From NCBI RefSeq assembly GCF_018139645.1, contig NZ_JAGSPM010000005.1, positions 111,984 to 175,983 on the forward strand: DNA of 64,000 nucleotides, written 5' to 3'. This DNA is from Affinundibacterium baiyunense (GTDB lineage: Bacteria > Pseudomonadota > Gammaproteobacteria > Burkholderiales > Burkholderiaceae_D). The notes under the pieces were generated by a model. That model searched no databases. It saw nothing but the letters and a program-made list of their open reading frames with translations, and was not told the DNA's origin. The first letter of the stretch is position 1, and every line of letters starts with the position of its first letter. Position numbers and translations under genes: made by a program. Positions 60,744 to 64,000 of the stretch are shown here, one piece after another.

Positions 60744-62366
60744 TTAAGAAAAAACATGATATCGATTTTTGCCGGATTTCTTCGCGTAATACATTGCCTC
60801 GTCGGCTCGCTGTAAAACTTTCGCCATATCAAAGTTGCCCTGGTCGACCAAATTAATACCAATACTTGCGCCAATTTGAATCTGGATCGATTCGCCAAAT
60901 TCAATCGCTTGCGAAGCTTCGTGAATAATCTTAGTTGCGATGTGCTGAACTTTATCAATCGCATCAACTTCCTTCAAGATGACGACAAACTCGTCGCCAC
61001 CGGTGCGCGCGATAAAGTCGGATTTGCGAATAATCTTGCTCAGTAGCTGCGTGAAGTGTAGTAATACCTTGTCACCTATCTCGTGACCGTATCGATCATT
61101 GACCGCCTTAAAGCCATCTAGATCAATCATCAGCACATAAAAGCTGCTGATTAAACCAGCATGCATTTCAAACTGAATCTTAGCGATATTTTTTTCTAAG
61201 CCTAAACGATTAGCGACGTTGGTAAGGTGATCCGTCATCGCCAGTTGATTTGCCGATTCTTCTAGCATCTTGCGCTCGGTAATGTCATTGACCAAGCCTT
61301 GTAAGACTTTGTTTTCAACTGAGCTTAGCACTAAATTGATCCATTTTTTTTGCGGAGGGTTTCCTACTTCGAGTAAAAAATCTTCTGACGAAACTTGCTC
61401 ATCATGTGTCGCATTTTCTAGCATGCCTTGTAATCGTAGTGCATAGTCATTTAGGTTTTGAATTAAGCTAAATTTAATAGACTCAGCGGATGCGTCGTTA
61501 CTCATCGAAAATAAACGTCGATAGGCGGGATTCGAAGAGAGTACCTCGCCACTCGGGTTCAATAAAAAAATTCCGGTTTCCGAGTTTTCGAAAATAGCAC
61601 GAAATTTTTTCTCGCCAATTTGATGTTGTACCCGCAAATCACGTTCATCTTCCAAAAGATGGGATAGTTTAGAAAACAAAGTGTTGACATCGCGTACCAA
61701 TTGTCCGATTTCATCAGCTTCATTGCCGGGTGGAAGCGGTAGCGTGGTCTTCGCATCGGCCGATAAATGATGTAGACGATCAGAGATGGTTTTGATTGGG
61801 CGTGTGATTAAATACATGACGATGATAACGACTGCGCCAGCCATGATGAGGGTCTGTAGGATCAGTAAAAGCGCAATGAAGCGCGCCTTGGTGTTGATTT
61901 GTTCACGAATGAAACTGATGTTGGGTTTGATTTCTATTTGGCACACCGCCTCAGCAGGATTAAATGGCGAATAAACTTCTCTTTGTATGATCAAGTTTTC
62001 TTTTAGCTTATTGAGTAAGCGATTGCTTGATTGTGGCGATGCATTTTTGAATAAATCTACCAAGGTTTGTTTGTTCGAATAAATCTTTACGCTGGCGACA
62101 TCTTCATTATTTAACAAGCCTTGTGCGACTTCTTTTGCGAGATTGGTATCCGATAAATAGCAGGCGATACTCACGGTGTTTTCGACGGTGCTTAATAAGG
62201 TGCCCATACGATTTTTGGTGAGTTCTTGTTCAGTATTTGATTCCCATAAATAAGTAAAAGCAGCAAACATGCCTCCAACGCACAATGCAATAGACAGTAC
62301 TAGGGCGCTGCTACGATAAACGATGCTAGTACGTAGCAACTGTAGTAACTGGAGTAGTTTATGCAT
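60744..62366 (-). CDS. Membrane HAMP-PAS-GGDEF diguanylate cyclase
   Basis: A 540-residue signalling protein. N-terminal helix (SALVLSIALCVGGMFAAFTYLW, ~20-41), a periplasmic CHASE8-like sensor domain (about 45-165), a second helix (~167-190), HAMP (about 190-240: ITRPIKTISDRLHHLSADAKTT), a PAS domain (about 255-365) and a GGDEF domain with intact GGDEF in ARTGGDEFVVILKE (about residue 465). It should make cyclic di-GMP. It is the last gene of a minus-strand operon with a periplasmic-binding-like protein 27 bp upstream. Confidence 0.9.
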   Translation of the reverse strand: MHKLLQLLQLLRTSIVYRSSALVLSIALCVGGMFAAFTYLWESNTEQELTKNRMGTLLSTVENTVSIACYLSDTNLAKEVAQGLLNNEDVASVKIYSNKQTLVDLFKNASPQSSNRLLNKLKENLIIQREVYSPFNPAEAVCQIEIKPNISFIREQINTKARFIALLLILQTLIMAGAVVIIVMYLITRPIKTISDRLHHLSADAKTTLPLPPGNEADEIGQLVRDVNTLFSKLSHLLEDERDLRVQHQIGEKKFRAIFENSETGIFLLNPSGEVLSSNPAYRRLFSMSNDASAESIKFSLIQNLNDYALRLQGMLENATHDEQVSSEDFLLEVGNPPQKKWINLVLSSVENKVLQGLVNDITERKMLEESANQLAMTDHLTNVANRLGLEKNIAKIQFEMHAGLISSFYVLMIDLDGFKAVNDRYGHEIGDKVLLHFTQLLSKIIRKSDFIARTGGDEFVVILKEVDAIDKVQHIATKIIHEASQAIEFGESIQIQIGASIGINLVDQGNFDMAKVLQRADEAMYYAKKSGKNRYHVFS

Positions 62367-62393
62367 GAGTGACGATGCTTGTTTAGAAAATCA

Positions 62394-62855
62394 TTAGTTA
62401 CGGCTAGGGTCAAATACCACACGTACACGCTTATCAATTTTCTTTCTATCGACGTAGGCAATTGCGCCTTTGAGTCTACCAACCAATTCAACGGCTTGCT
62501 CTGCTGAGGCAACCTGGCGTGGTGGCGAACCTTGCCCTGAGAACATCAATCTTGCCCAGTAAGAGCTAATTTCAGATAACTCTTTATTTACCATGACGTT
62601 ATAGAAATTGGCTTTTTCCGTCAGTGGGTTTTCTAAGTCTAGTGGTTGCGCTGTGACTCCGGATGATAATTTTCGATTTCTACCCATGTACACATTAATC
62701 ACTTCATCTTTGCTCATTTTTTCAATGCCAGAATGTGGATTGGCGATCACGACGAAATCATTGCTTGCATGGTTTGCACTAGCTCCAGTACTAGTCCCGA
62801 TACTAGCCGTAGCAAGTACCAGCAAGATGATGCATAGAGATCGTTGTACTAACAT
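62394..62855 (-). CDS. Short periplasmic phosphate-binding-like protein (PBP superfamily)
   Basis: A 153-residue exported protein. A signal peptide (LCIILLVLATASIGTSTGASA) is followed by NPHSGIEKMSKDEVINVYMGRNRKL and SYWARLMFSGQGSPPRQVASAEQAVELVGRLKGAIAYVDRK, a half-size version of PstS-like substrate-binding domains. Such short PBP proteins are frequently found beside sensor GGDEF or histidine kinases, where they may deliver ligand to the sensor domain. Located between a porin-like gene (18 bp) and the GGDEF gene (27 bp). Confidence 0.85.
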   Translation of the reverse strand: MLVQRSLCIILLVLATASIGTSTGASANHASNDFVVIANPHSGIEKMSKDEVINVYMGRNRKLSSGVTAQPLDLENPLTEKANFYNVMVNKELSEISSYWARLMFSGQGSPPRQVASAEQAVELVGRLKGAIAYVDRKKIDKRVRVVFDPSRN

Positions 62856-62873
62856 AGTAGGACTATCGCTCTG

Positions 62874-64000
62874 CTAAAAAATGAAATTGTAACTAACGCC
62901 GATGATCGTTGCTTTGCCATTCCAATCGGCACTAGTATTTCTGACGATGAATGGACTACGATTATGAATTTTATCTATTTGTAGCCTGACATCGCTTTGT
63001 TGACTGACACTATATTTCCATCCTAACGAAATGGACTGCTGTTCATTGCGTGTTGATCTTAGATAGTTCTGTACGCGTGTTTCTAATTGCCCGATTAAAG
63101 GATTTGTGCCCACCGCTAGACCTGTGACTGGTGGCTCTGAATGCAAGGGGCGCACTTTGGCAATACTGAAATAAGGTGTCCAAGATTGGATGCGATATGC
63201 AATCGTTGCAAATGCTGCTACATTGGAATTGAAGCCTAATGTTTGCGATTTTAATCGTCCCAACATGAATTGAGCTTGCATCGGTCCTTCGTCATAAACG
63301 ATACCCGCAGATAGATACTGGATTTTCTTATCTTTAAACGATAGATGGTTTGCCAAAGCGTTTGCGGCAGGACCAAATTGCGCCAATGCAGGCGACTGCA
63401 ATGTGCTTAGTAAGCCCTGTAAGCTAGGAAACTCGCTATTAAACTTGAGTTCAGAATAACCTATGCGCGCTAACCAAGATGGAGATTGGTATTCGACGTG
63501 CGTTCCCCAAATATGTGAGCCATCGATAGAGAAAAATATATCTGGCGCGGCAGCCAGCATGCGTTCACGTGCATTGCCTGCATAGACTTTGAACTTAACT
63601 TGATTATTCTCATGTGCATACTGAAACACGGCATCCGCACCATCTATATAGCTGACGATAAGTTCCCCAAAATATTCGACTGGTGGCCTAATCCAGATGT
63701 ATGAATAAGCGACATTTCTTGAATCTGCTAGCGGGTAAACGTCAAATCCTAAACGACCGAATCGCAAGTCAATATCGTCTTGCGGACGATATTTGATGAA
63801 TCCCCAGGTGAGATCTGTTTGTAAATCTTTTTCCCCGCGATGTAGAACTGCTTGCACCGTAGTCTCTAGTTGATCGCTCCAACGCCCTGTTACCTGCAAT
63901 CCCGCCAGCGAATCTAGACCAAAATCGATTTGCTTGCGTTTACCCACACCATTTGATTGGAGTAGATCACGTACATAATCAAATTGGCGACTACTGTTAT
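62874..64000 (-). CDS. Outer-membrane porin-like protein (N-terminus beyond right edge)
   Basis: The open frame continues to the window edge, giving at least 375 residues; the GTG at 63947 lies inside it and is not the start. Alternating beta strands dominate (GLQVTGRWSDQLETTVQAVLH, WGFIKYRPQDDIDLRFGRLGFDVYP), and the protein ends in Tyr-Asn-Phe-Ile-Phe, the aromatic C-terminus recognised by BamA. It looks like a 16- to 18-stranded porin or OprO/P-like barrel. In an operon with the PBP-like protein and the diguanylate cyclase. Confidence 0.82.
   Translation of the reverse strand, partial: NSSRQFDYVRDLLQSNGVGKRKQIDFGLDSLAGLQVTGRWSDQLETTVQAVLHRGEKDLQTDLTWGFIKYRPQDDIDLRFGRLGFDVYPLADSRNVAYSYIWIRPPVEYFGELIVSYIDGADAVFQYAHENNQVKFKVYAGNARERMLAAAPDIFFSIDGSHIWGTHVEYQSPSWLARIGYSELKFNSEFPSLQGLLSTLQSPALAQFGPAANALANHLSFKDKKIQYLSAGIVYDEGPMQAQFMLGRLKSQTLGFNSNVAAFATIAYRIQSWTPYFSIAKVRPLHSEPPVTGLAVGTNPLIGQLETRVQNYLRSTRNEQQSISLGWKYSVSQQSDVRLQIDKIHNRSPFIVRNTSADWNGKATIIGVSYNFIF

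Overview
The window looks like the chromosome of a moderate-GC betaproteobacterium, most likely Oxalobacteraceae and Undibacterium-like. This placement is inferred from gene repertoire and protein flavour (groESL with a CIRCE element, Hsp33 next to a gamma-carbonic anhydrase, DUF6600/FecR protein, RmuC, DTW protein); no rRNA or tRNA gene is visible to confirm it.

Layout. 1-2.7 kb: a minus-strand hydroxyproline-catabolism operon (4-hydroxyproline epimerase, then a three-part D-hydroxyproline dehydrogenase running off the left edge). 3-5.3 kb: threonine aldolase and an EF-hand-like protein. 5.7-9.2 kb: a NemR-type TetR regulator and its old-yellow-enzyme target, each preceded by the same TAGAC-N5-GTCTA operator, then a GST and a LysE-type exporter. 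9.4-15.2 kb: a large TonB/TolA-like protein, a YfcH-like epimerase, a DTW tRNA-modification protein and an OPT transporter. 15.6-18 kb: groES-groEL with a sigma-32 promoter and a perfect CIRCE operator.

18.1-23.7 kb is the most interesting part: a chromosomal integron. An IntI-type tyrosine recombinase on the minus strand has a near-consensus LexA box over its promoter. It faces an attI region with a 20-codon ORF, followed by seven cassettes ended by seven attC sites of at least three sequence types, plus a last gene without a recognisable attC. Most cassette proteins are small and of unknown function (membrane PH-like, DUF4288-like, zinc ribbons, SMI1/KNR4-like, a cysteine hydrolase). An IS110-type transposase remnant lies just beyond the array.

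24.5-31 kb holds accessory-looking single genes (methyltransferase, PhyH-like dioxygenase, isochorismatase-like hydrolase, MDR reductase, cupin, small membrane proteins, DUF2249) and a small XRE regulator/membrane-protein pair preceded by four GCTTTACA repeats. 31.4-34.4 kb is a three-gene operon of two related uncharacterised proteins and a DyP-type peroxidase. 35-42.5 kb encodes a secreted S10 carboxypeptidase, a FecR/DUF6600 protein and a surface protein with Ig-like repeats and a C-terminal barrel. 42.8-50.1 kb has Hsp33, gamma-carbonic anhydrase, a DUF455 ferritin-like protein, a FlgT-like lipoprotein, an alpha/beta hydrolase and an ECF sigma factor with a putative membrane anti-sigma factor and an exported protein. 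50.5-56.6 kb carries a cystathionine gamma-synthase-family enzyme, an FtsX-like permease, a truncated haemoglobin and RmuC.

56.6-59.7 kb is a probable regulon: DUF2269, epimerase-DoxX fusion and DCC-family genes under a GbsR/MarR-type regulator, with matching TTTCTGT...ACAGAAA palindromes at both promoters. 59.8-64 kb contains an orphan membrane protein and a minus-strand operon of an outer-membrane porin-like protein (cut by the right edge), a short periplasmic-binding-like protein and a membrane HAMP-PAS-GGDEF diguanylate cyclase. Two regulator genes (TetR and GbsR/MarR) have promoters placed so that transcription should begin at the start codon, suggesting leaderless mRNAs.
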